Shown here piece after piece: positions 6,314 to 11,041 of a DNA stretch of 11,041 nucleotides. Numbering within the stretch: position 1 is the first letter of the stretch; the number at the start of each line of letters is the position of its first letter. The notes below the pieces were generated by a model. It was not told the DNA's origin, did no database searches, and worked only from the letters and a program-made list of their open reading frames with translations. Made by a program: the position numbers and the translations under genes. This stretch comes from Lachnospiraceae bacterium. Lineage in GTDB: Bacteria; Bacillota_A; Clostridia; Lachnospirales; Lachnospiraceae. The stretch covers positions 1 to 11,041 of the forward strand of contig JAGATU010000047.1 in assembly GCA_017621115.1 (NCBI GenBank), in the 5' to 3' direction.

Positions 6314-7177
6314 ATGAGACTTGGCGGTAATGTTTTTTATAATGGGACAGATCCCGAAGAATATGCATTATTACATGTGAAAAAAGGATACGGTGCAGCA
6401 CTTTGCCCGGATTTTATATCGCTTGATGATTCGGCCAAATTGCAGGAATTCAAAGCAGTGATGAAGGAACATGATATTGTAATTGCAGAAGTGGGAGCAT
6501 GGTGTAATCCCCTTCATCCGGATAAGGAGCAGGCGGAAGCAAATGTTCAGCATATGATTAAACGCCTTTGTCTGGCAGAAGAATTAGAGGCTTGCACATG
6601 TGTAAATATCCTTGGAACCAAGCAGACTGCTACATGGTTCGGACCGCATAAGGATTGTTACAGTGAAGCATTTTTTGAGGAATGCGTAAAGTTAAGCCGG
6701 CGGATTATTGATGCGGTTAATCCGACTCATACGAAACTTTCTTTTGAAATGATGCCGTACTGCTTCCTTGATTGTCCGCAGGAATATTTGCGCTTCTTAA
6801 AAGCGGTGGACCGTAAAGCGTCGGCCGTACATTTGGATATTTGCAATACAATGAACAATCCGAGACGTTTTTATAATAATGGCGAATTCATCAGAGAAAC
6901 AGTTGGTTTATTAAAAGATCAGATTGTAACCATGCATTTAAAGGATATCGCACTTGTAGAGGATTCTCTTACGGCTGCGTTTGAAGAAGTACTTATCGGT
7001 ACAGGCGGAATCGAATATAAAGTGCTTATGGAAGAAATAGCCAAGCTTCCTGTTGATACACCGGCGATGCTTGAGCATCTTGAGACTGAAGAAGAGTACG
7101 ATAAGGCAGCAGAAGCAACCTTGAACTTTGCAAAGAGTGCAGGCTTGCACAAGGAAGGCATGTGCTGGGTAAAATAG
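6314..7177 (+). CDS. Sugar phosphate isomerase/epimerase, TIM barrel (second, different paralogue)
   Basis: This 287-residue xylose-isomerase-like TIM-barrel protein differs clearly from the one at 1718-2533. Metal-ligand candidates in order are Glu145 (LSFEMMPY), Asp175 (VHLDICN), His208 (MHLKD) and Glu254 (MLEHLE). A GAWCNPLHPD segment (61-70) corresponds to the second or third strand loop seen in this family. The reaction is presumably isomerisation, epimerisation or dehydration of a sugar-like hydroxy compound; the substrate is unknown. TAAGGAGAG immediately precedes the start, and the oxidase-like gene ends 11 bases upstream. That coupling implies both enzymes handle related compounds, for example a sugar acid. 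There are several Cys residues (31, 64, 94, 96, 115, 124, 150, 154, 177, 284), noticeably many for a cytosolic enzyme. Confidence 0.88.
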   Translation: MRLGGNVFYNGTDPEEYALLHVKKGYGAALCPDFISLDDSAKLQEFKAVMKEHDIVIAEVGAWCNPLHPDKEQAEANVQHMIKRLCLAEELEACTCVNILGTKQTATWFGPHKDCYSEAFFEECVKLSRRIIDAVNPTHTKLSFEMMPYCFLDCPQEYLRFLKAVDRKASAVHLDICNTMNNPRRFYNNGEFIRETVGLLKDQIVTMHLKDIALVEDSLTAAFEEVLIGTGGIEYKVLMEEIAKLPVDTPAMLEHLETEEEYDKAAEATLNFAKSAGLHKEGMCWVK

Positions 7178-7187
7178 AGAGGCAGAT

Positions 7188-7856
7188 ATGATTCAGAAAC
7201 TATACAAACACTTTACATACAATCTGACATTTAGAAAAGCCCTTGCTGTAATGCTGGGCAATCTCATTCTTGGATTCGGCTGTGCATTGCTTGCATATTC
7301 CCTTATGGGAAATGAACCGTATACAGCAATGAATATGGCAATGAGCGGCGGTTTCCATATGGGACTTGGCAATTATCAGTTGATAGTGAATTTTATTTTG
7401 CTGATTGCGCAGTTAATCTGGGGAAGAAAGTACATTGGCTTCGGCTCGATAGTCAATATGTTTTTCCTCGGTTATATTATTGAATTCTCAGGCTATGCGA
7501 TACAGGCGATGTTTGGAAGTTCAGAGGGATATAGCTTTGCGCTTTGTCTCATTATTATGATAGTGGCATTTTTGTTTATGACCTTTGGCCTTTCCATGTA
7601 CCAGATAGCAGCGGTTGGTGTGTCGCCGTATGATTATGTGGCGTGGGGGCTTAGCGATCATTTCCCGATACCGTTTTTTGCCAGCCGTATGATTGGCGAC
7701 TTCTGTTGTGTGTTGGTAATTGTTATAGCGGTATTTAGCGGATTGATTACCTGGCAGACCTCTCATCTTGGAATCGGAACTATCGTCGGAGCATTCTGCC
7801 TTGGACCGTTTATTAATTTCTTTAATAAATACAACCGCTTGTGGATAGAAAAATAG
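7188..7856 (+). CDS. YczE/YyaS/YitT-like integral membrane protein
   Basis: This is a 222-residue protein with about five or six hydrophobic segments: near 18-40, 60-79, 84-108, 115-140, 168-188 and 196-213. The GVSPYDYVAWGL stretch (144-155) and GIGTIVGAFCLGPFINFF near the end are typical of the YczE-like family (COG2364), whose transport or other role is not established. The start has AGAGAGG (7176-7182) 5 bases upstream and lies 10 bases after the isomerase stop, so it is third in the operon. By context it could import or export the substrate of the two enzymes; this is inference only. No clear intrinsic terminator follows it. Confidence 0.8.
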   Translation: MIQKLYKHFTYNLTFRKALAVMLGNLILGFGCALLAYSLMGNEPYTAMNMAMSGGFHMGLGNYQLIVNFILLIAQLIWGRKYIGFGSIVNMFFLGYIIEFSGYAIQAMFGSSEGYSFALCLIIMIVAFLFMTFGLSMYQIAAVGVSPYDYVAWGLSDHFPIPFFASRMIGDFCCVLVIVIAVFSGLITWQTSHLGIGTIVGAFCLGPFINFFNKYNRLWIEK

Positions 7857-7901
7857 AAAGAGTAAATTCAAGACAATAATTACAGAATTTTCCTAAAAGA
7901 A

Positions 7902-7932
7902 TGAATATCTCCTCCGGGACATGTTCATACTA
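7902..7932 (+). promoter_or_regulatory. Sigma-G-type (forespore) promoter for the CotF-like gene pair
   Basis: TGAATA at 7902-7907 and CATACTA at 7926-7932, separated by 18 bases, match the published B. subtilis sigma-G consensus (TGAATA, 17-18, CATACTA) at every position. The fit to sigma-E (CATACAnT) or housekeeping sigma is poorer. Transcription would start near 7939, 27 bases before the first coat-like gene. Expression late in the forespore is predicted. Confidence 0.75.
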
Positions 7933-7943
7933 CAGATGTAGTA
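7928..7943. repeat. Inverted repeat at the predicted transcription start
   Basis: TACTACA and TGTAGTA are perfect 7-bp arms around a GA centre. The site overlaps the end of the -10 element and the expected start point, so it could be an operator. As RNA it would exist only in transcripts entering from upstream. Confidence 0.45.
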
Positions 7944-7965
7944 AATATGTAACGGAGGTGTTTTT

Positions 7966-8151
7966 ATGTCACAGTTATCGGAAAAAGAACTGAATACGAT
8001 TAAGGATTTATTATCCGAAGAAGAACTTCTGGTAAAAAAATTCCAGATGCTTGCACAGCACGCAGAAACAGAAGAATTAAAGTGCAAAATGGAGGATATC
8101 TCTAAAAAACATCAGGGTCACTTTAACGAGTTATATCAGAAGTTATCATAG
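7966..8151 (+). CDS. Small CotF-like spore protein (61 aa)
   Basis: This 61-residue, almost wholly helical protein starts MSQLSEKELNTIKDLLS and ends in KKHQGHFNELYQKLS. The pattern (a helix with LLVKKF, then AQHAETEELKCKM, then a His-rich helix with H47 and H51) matches short ferritin-like/spore-coat-F-related proteins common in Clostridia. The strong ACGGAGGTG (7951-7959) lies 6 bases before the ATG. With the sigma-G-type promoter upstream and a second CotF-like gene 12 bases downstream, a role in the spore is likely. The molecular role is not established: coat F proteins are minor spore components. Confidence 0.75.
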   Translation: MSQLSEKELNTIKDLLSEEELLVKKFQMLAQHAETEELKCKMEDISKKHQGHFNELYQKLS

Positions 8152-8163
8152 GAGGGGAAACGA

Positions 8164-8427
8164 ATGCCTGGAATTTATACAGAAAAAGAAATTTACGGAG
8201 ATGCTTTAGCGGCGCAGAAAGCAGCTACAAGCGCAATGAATATGGCGGCGAACGAATGCCAGCATGAAGATGTAAGAAAAACAATGATGCATATTTTAAG
8301 TCAGGAACATGATATCCAGAAAGCAGTATTTGATGATATGCATGCAGCAGGATATTATCCGACACCGGCTGCAGATGAAAAGAAAGTGCAGGACACAAAA
8401 CAGAAATTCAGCCAGTGTGTGAAATAA
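8164..8427 (+). CDS. CotF-domain spore coat protein (87 aa)
   Basis: This 87-residue helical protein has a recognisable coat F domain: EKEIYGDALAAQKAATSAMN (residues 7-26), an ANECQHEDVRKTMMHILSQEHDIQKAVFDDM block (28-58), and the family-typical HAAGYYPTPAA ending (59-69). The C-terminal tail is Lys-rich. The ribosome binding site AGGAGGGG (8150-8157) overlaps the stop codon of the preceding gene, so the two are translated from one mRNA in high amount. It is probably a structural spore protein, made in the forespore if the promoter call is right. The operon ends at the strong hairpin just downstream. Confidence 0.85.
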   Translation: MPGIYTEKEIYGDALAAQKAATSAMNMAANECQHEDVRKTMMHILSQEHDIQKAVFDDMHAAGYYPTPAADEKKVQDTKQKFSQCVK

Positions 8428-8435
8428 TACCGTGC

Positions 8436-8476
8436 CACAGGAGAAAAGGGGGACTTTGTCCCCCTTTTATCCTGTG
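8436..8476 (+). terminator. Long hairpin terminator, probably bidirectional
   Basis: CACAGGA-G-AAAAGGGGGAC (8436-8454) pairs with the 18 bases plus one mismatch at 8458-8476 around a TTT loop: 19 positions, one G/A mismatch. The inner GGGGGAC stem followed by TTTTAT acts as a terminator for the coat genes. The complementary AAAA/TTTT symmetry lets it also work from the other side. A further GC hairpin AGGGC-GGC-GCCCT (8478-8490) follows at once. Confidence 0.8.
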
Positions 8477-8498
8477 TAGGGCGGCGCCCTATAAGTCT

Positions 8499-8560
8499 AA
8501 AAATAAAAGTGGCTCCGAAAGTCCATAAATGCCCTTTCGAAACCACTCTTATTTTTATTC
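8499..8560 (-). terminator. Intrinsic terminator of the CofE-like gene
   Basis: Read on the minus strand, arms with GAGTGG/CCACTT and CGAAAG/CTTTCG cores pair around a 12-base loop, with a 3x3 internal loop, and end in TTTTATTTTT. The outer AT stem extends to 8499/8556. It begins about 10 bases after the stop codon of the convergent gene and faces the coat operon terminator. Confidence 0.8.
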
Positions 8561-8569
8561 TTGCACGGC

Positions 8570-9763
8570 TTATGCGTCAGCCAGGTTATCAAAATAACCC
8601 TGAATCAAAATGATTGGTGTTCCTTTGTCACCGGAACCGCTGGTTAAGTCGCATAAAGAACCGATAAGGTCTGTTAACTGTCTAGGGGTTGTACCCTGGG
8701 AAGCCATGTTACCAACAAGGTTAGAGTCCTTAGCCTTGATACTCTTTTCGATAGCTTCTTTTAATTCAGCACCGCTTAAATCCTTAAAGTCGTTATCGGC
8801 AAGGTATTTTAATTTAAGTTCGTTTGGAGTACCTTTAAGTCCGCTTGTGAAAGCAGGAGATACAACCGGGTCAGCTAATTCCCAGATTTTACCCTGAGGA
8901 TCTTTGAAAGCACCGTCACCATAAACCATTACTTCAACATGTTTGCCGGTTGCTTTTAAAAGTTCAGCCTGGATATCTTCTACCAAATCCTGACATTCTC
9001 TAGGGAATAACTTAATCATATCTTCAGTTGACTTGTTAGAACCTAACAAACCGTATTTTTCATTGCAACCACCACCATTTACAGGAGCAGTTAAAATATC
9101 GTCCATACCAAGTACGGCTTTAGCACCGGCTGCCTTTAAGATACGTTTGGTTCTTGCTCTTGTATGGATGTCACATGTAATAACGCAATCAGTGTAATCT
9201 AAGATTGTCTTAGCCTGATTTGAGAAAATAATTTCAACTTCTGCACCGGCTTCAGTGATAATGTCAGAATAATACTGAACGTAATCAACGCCTGTAAATT
9301 CATGCTTATTCTCACCGAACAATTCACGGTATTTATCTAATGTTAAAACGTCGCTGTAAGGATTGATACCTGCATCGTCCAACTGGTCATATGTTAAAAG
9401 TGCATTTCCAACTTCGTCGCTTGGATAACTTAACATTAATACGACCTTTTTGGCACCCATTGCAATACCTTTTAAACAGATAGCAAAACGGTTACGGGAT
9501 AAAATTGGGAAAATAACACCAATTGTTCCGCCGCCAAGTTTAGCTCTTACGTCGTCTGCAATATCTTTTACAGATGCGTAATTACCCTGGGATCTTGCAA
9601 CGATTGACTCTGTCAAAGCGACAACATCACGGTCTCTTAATGAGAACCCTTCGCTTGAAGCAGCTTCTAATACGCTGGTCACGGCGATGTCAACTAAGTT
9701 GTCACCTTCACGGATAATGGGGCAACGAATTCCTCTTGAAACAGTACCGACTCTTCTTTCCAT
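8570..9763 (-). CDS. CofE-like protein (coenzyme F420-0:L-glutamate ligase fold)
   Basis: This 397-residue protein is recognisable by CofE-family blocks: IREGDNLVDIA (17-27), DVVALTESIVARSQGNY (46-62), VEVMVYGDGAFKDP (276-289) and GTPIILIQGY (381-390). Family enzymes add gamma-linked glutamate to F420-0 using GTP. The archaeal ITDTNGR metal/GTP segment appears here as VYGDGAFKDP, and this protein is much longer than archaeal CofE (about 250). An inserted central region (about 115-270) includes an IFSNQAKTILDYTDCVITCDIHTR stretch. No other F420 gene is in the window and Lachnospiraceae are not known to make F420, so another glutamyl or amino-acyl acceptor is likely. The start is ATG at 9763 because AGAAGG (9771-9776) lies 7 bases upstream. 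A GTG at 9814 gives 17 more codons but has no such site. Confidence 0.75.
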   Translation of the reverse strand: MERRVGTVSRGIRCPIIREGDNLVDIAVTSVLEAASSEGFSLRDRDVVALTESIVARSQGNYASVKDIADDVRAKLGGGTIGVIFPILSRNRFAICLKGIAMGAKKVVLMLSYPSDEVGNALLTYDQLDDAGINPYSDVLTLDKYRELFGENKHEFTGVDYVQYYSDIITEAGAEVEIIFSNQAKTILDYTDCVITCDIHTRARTKRILKAAGAKAVLGMDDILTAPVNGGGCNEKYGLLGSNKSTEDMIKLFPRECQDLVEDIQAELLKATGKHVEVMVYGDGAFKDPQGKIWELADPVVSPAFTSGLKGTPNELKLKYLADNDFKDLSGAELKEAIEKSIKAKDSNLVGNMASQGTTPRQLTDLIGSLCDLTSGSGDKGTPIILIQGYFDNLADA

Positions 9764-9788
9764 TTTTTTACCTTCTTTACTATGAGTA

Positions 9789-9832
9789 TAGTGTATTTTA
9801 TTGTCAGAGTTCACACTTTAGTGTGGTACACT
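9789..9832 (-). promoter_or_regulatory. Leader with four alternating complementary repeats (possible attenuator or operator array)
   Basis: In the CofE-like leader, read 5' to 3' on the minus strand, AGTGT (9832-9828), CACACT (9825-9820), AGTGTG (9817-9812) and TACACTA (9795-9789) alternate. Repeats 1:2 and 3:4 can pair, or 2:3 can pair as a stem with a TAAA loop, but not both. A further ACTAT/ATAGT hairpin (near 9779-9792) sits just before the ribosome binding site. As DNA the same array offers a perfect palindrome at 9812-9825. Confidence 0.4.
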
Positions 9833-9848
9833 GGAAAAATACATGAAT

Positions 9849-9877
9849 ATTATACATGGAACTATACTATCATGCAA
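9849..9877 (-). promoter_or_regulatory. Promoter of the CofE-like gene
   Basis: On the minus strand TTGCAT (9877-9872) is followed after exactly 17 bases by a perfect TATAAT (9854-9849). Transcription would begin near 9842, giving a leader of roughly 79 bases. A second, weaker set (CTGACA, 17 bases, CATAGT) lies nearer the gene. Confidence 0.55.
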
Positions 9878-10092
9878 GAAAAAATAGAGCATAAATATTA
9901 GGTAAATTTTGTTGATTTAGAGGCAAAGTTTTGGTAAAAATAACAGAAAACCAATTTTAGGAATTAGGTTATAAAAGAGAGAAGACTTCCCATCAGACAA
10001 AAAATGTGGTAACATGAGTAAGGGTATATATGGAATAATTATACAGTTAGTGTTACAGGTAGACAGATAATGAATATTGAGGGAGAAGAAAA
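9878..10092. other. Remainder of the divergent intergenic region upstream of cheY
   Basis: This AT-rich stretch holds no open reading frame I can support. A candidate plus-strand promoter is TTGATT (9912-9917), 17 bases, TAAAAA (9935-9940) with TG just before the -10 (about 0.3 confidence). A TTGGT/ACCAA inverted repeat overlaps it (about 9931-9953). I looked for flagellar sigma-D elements and known riboswitch cores and saw none. The remaining 130 or so bases before the cheY ribosome binding site contain nothing recognisable. Confidence 0.4.
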
Positions 10093-10452
10093 ATGGCAAG
10101 TATATTAATTGTTGACGACGCGATTTTTATGAGACAGTCATTAAAGAGAGCTTTGGAAGCGCATGGTTACACTGTATGCGGGGAAGCGGGAGACGGAAGA
10201 GAAGCAATTGCTAAGTTTGCAGAGTTAAAGCCGGATGTTACCATCTTAGACATTACTATGCCGGAGATGAGCGGACTGGAAGCACTCAAGCACATTAAGG
10301 CAATTAATCCCGACGCTAAGATTGTGATTTGTTCTGCGATGGGACAGCAGGCACAGCTTGCACAGGCAATCCAGTACGGAGCACAGGATTTCATTGTTAA
10401 ACCGTTCCAGGAAGACCGTATGATTGCAGCAATTGAGAAGGTTTTAGGTTAA
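10093..10452 (+). CDS. cheY: CheY-type single-domain response regulator
   Basis: This 119-residue stand-alone receiver domain has all key residues: acidic pair Asp8-Asp9 (LIVDDAIFMR), phosphoacceptor Asp53 (TILDITMPEMSG), switch Ser81 (ICSAMG) and Lys103 (VKPF). There is no output domain. The DDAIFMR opening is closest to CheY of Gram-positive motile bacteria, where CheA-phosphorylated CheY binds the flagellar switch FliM. Other small regulators such as Spo0F look similar, so the exact role is inferred. GAGGGAG (10079-10085) is 7 bases before the ATG. The gene is monocistronic here: no chemotaxis or flagellar gene is adjacent, and a terminator follows 32 bases after the stop. Confidence 0.85.
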   Translation: MASILIVDDAIFMRQSLKRALEAHGYTVCGEAGDGREAIAKFAELKPDVTILDITMPEMSGLEALKHIKAINPDAKIVICSAMGQQAQLAQAIQYGAQDFIVKPFQEDRMIAAIEKVLG

Positions 10453-10483
10453 TTGATTCAGAAACTGTATAAAGAGAATTAAG

Positions 10484-10516
10484 AAGAGCCATCGGTACAT
10501 CGATGGCTCTTTTTTA
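10484..10516 (+). terminator. Intrinsic terminator of cheY
   Basis: AGAGCCATCG (10485-10494) pairs perfectly with CGATGGCTCT (10501-10510) around a GTACAT loop and runs into TTTTTT. In the minus direction, serving the aminotransferase gene whose stop is at 10543, the hairpin is followed only by TTCTTAATT, so it would be weaker there. Confidence 0.85.
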
Positions 10517-10542
10517 TACGTATAATTCTTCAAAATATGAAA

Positions 10543-11041
10543 TTATCGATAGTATTTTGCTAATGCTTCAAATGCATCAAGGGAACGTTTTGCACGTTCA
10601 GTAGGTACACAGTAGGAGATTCTTGTATGCCCCGGACAACCAAATCCTGTACCCGGTACAATAAGCAAGTTGAAGTCTTTTGCTTTTTCGCAGAAGGCAA
10701 GGTCGTCTTCTATGAGGGTGCGAGGGAACATGTAGAAAGTACCCTGTGGTTCTACAACATGGTATCCCATATCTCTGAGGGCAGGAACCATTAAGTTCTT
10801 ATTTTCTTCATATACAGCCACATCAGCGGTTACATCAACGCAGGCAGCACAGACACGCTGGAATAAACTTGGGGCATTTACATAGCCCAGTGAACGGCCT
10901 GCACCGGCAACTGCGGCGTATACCAATTCAGAATCGCTGACAGTATCCGGTACCAATACATATCCCATACGTTCTCCCGGAAGAGAGAGGGATTTGGACC
11001 ATGAGTAACATACTAAAGTGTTATTATAGTATTTTGGTAAA
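10543..11041 (-). CDS. Class I/II PLP-dependent aminotransferase, C-terminal part (N-terminus outside window)
   Basis: The minus-strand frame stays open to the window edge. Upstream of the Met at 10968 the translation reads YSWSKSLSLPGER into MGYVLVP, the classic Schiff-base motif SxSK..xxPGxRxGY, with the PLP lysine encoded at 10995-10993. Thus the Met at 10968 is internal, not the start. Near the C-terminus, TRISYCV contains the conserved Arg (Arg386 of AspC) that binds the substrate carboxylate, and VEPQGTFYMFP is typical of aspartate/aromatic-type aminotransferases. About 166 of the usual 390-400 residues are visible. It would transfer an amino group between an amino acid and a 2-oxo acid in the cytoplasm; the amino acid cannot be told from this half. 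Confidence 0.9.
   Translation of the reverse strand, partial: LPKYYNNTLVCYSWSKSLSLPGERMGYVLVPDTVSDSELVYAAVAGAGRSLGYVNAPSLFQRVCAACVDVTADVAVYEENKNLMVPALRDMGYHVVEPQGTFYMFPRTLIEDDLAFCEKAKDFNLLIVPGTGFGCPGHTRISYCVPTERAKRSLDAFEALAKYYR

Noticed and set aside
7521..7871. 116-codon minus-strand frame opposite the YczE-like gene
   Set aside because: It is a His/Lys-rich shadow of membrane-helix codons with no ribosome binding site and no recognisable domain.
8610..8897. 95-codon plus-strand reading frame opposite the CofE-like gene
   Set aside because: It has no ribosome binding site and is a complementary-strand shadow of a gene with clear family motifs.
9764..9814. 17-codon N-terminal extension of the CofE-like protein from a GTG
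   Set aside because: It has no ribosome binding site and would translate through the structured leader. The ATG at 9763 has AGAAGG at the right distance, and the family blocks begin after it.
9941..10092. Riboswitch or flagellar sigma-D promoter upstream of cheY
   Set aside because: No TAAA/GCCGATAA-type promoter or c-di-GMP riboswitch core could be found.
10543..10968. A short complete 141-residue aminotransferase starting at 10968
   Set aside because: The frame continues upstream through the PLP-lysine motif to the window edge, so the gene is cut by the window rather than short.
1..11041. CRISPR array, tRNA, rRNA, insertion sequence or prophage genes
   Set aside because: No spaced direct repeats, cloverleaf, transposase motif or terminal inverted repeats were seen by eye. 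The Gp49-like toxin family alone does not indicate a prophage.

Overview
The window looks like chromosomal DNA of a spore-forming, motile anaerobic member of the Clostridia, most likely Lachnospiraceae. The evidence is moderate-to-low GC coding sequence, strong AGGAGG-type ribosome binding sites, a pair of CotF-like spore proteins behind a sigma-G-type promoter, a stand-alone CheY, and a CofE-like protein. The genus is inference. No rRNA, tRNA, CRISPR array or insertion sequence was seen.

Layout. 1-627: 3' part of an APH/choline-kinase-fold phosphotransferase. 702-2533: a two-gene unit with its own extended -10 promoter, encoding a Gfo/Idh/MocA NAD(P)-dependent oxidoreductase and a TIM-barrel sugar isomerase/epimerase, closed by a hairpin terminator. 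2710-3393: a HigBA/RelE-type toxin-antitoxin pair, toxin first, with a near-perfect palindrome between the -35 and -10 elements. 3427-5295: a membrane-anchored D,D-carboxypeptidase (PBP family) and a rhomboid protease, with almost no space after the antitoxin. 5391-7856: three tightly packed genes for a divergent FMN-type alpha-hydroxy-acid oxidase homologue, a second TIM-barrel isomerase and a YczE-like membrane protein. 7902-8476: the sporulation gene pair and a strong terminator. 8499-9877 (minus strand): a CofE-like (F420-0:glutamate ligase fold) gene with a leader containing four alternating complementary repeats. 10093-10516: CheY with a terminator. 10543-11041 (minus strand): C-terminal part of a class I/II aminotransferase, running off the window.

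How the genes may work together. Two separate units each pair a redox enzyme with a xylose-isomerase-like TIM barrel. This suggests carbohydrate or polyol (hydroxy-acid) conversion, but substrates cannot be read from the sequence. The second unit adds a membrane protein and is the best candidate for an undescribed pathway, because its oxidase homologue keeps the catalytic Lys/His/Arg but appears to lack two FMN-phosphate arginines. The carboxypeptidase and rhomboid belong to cell-envelope physiology. The sigma-G-type promoter places the CotF-like pair in the forespore. The toxin-antitoxin pair looks like an inserted accessory module that may now be co-transcribed with the carboxypeptidase.
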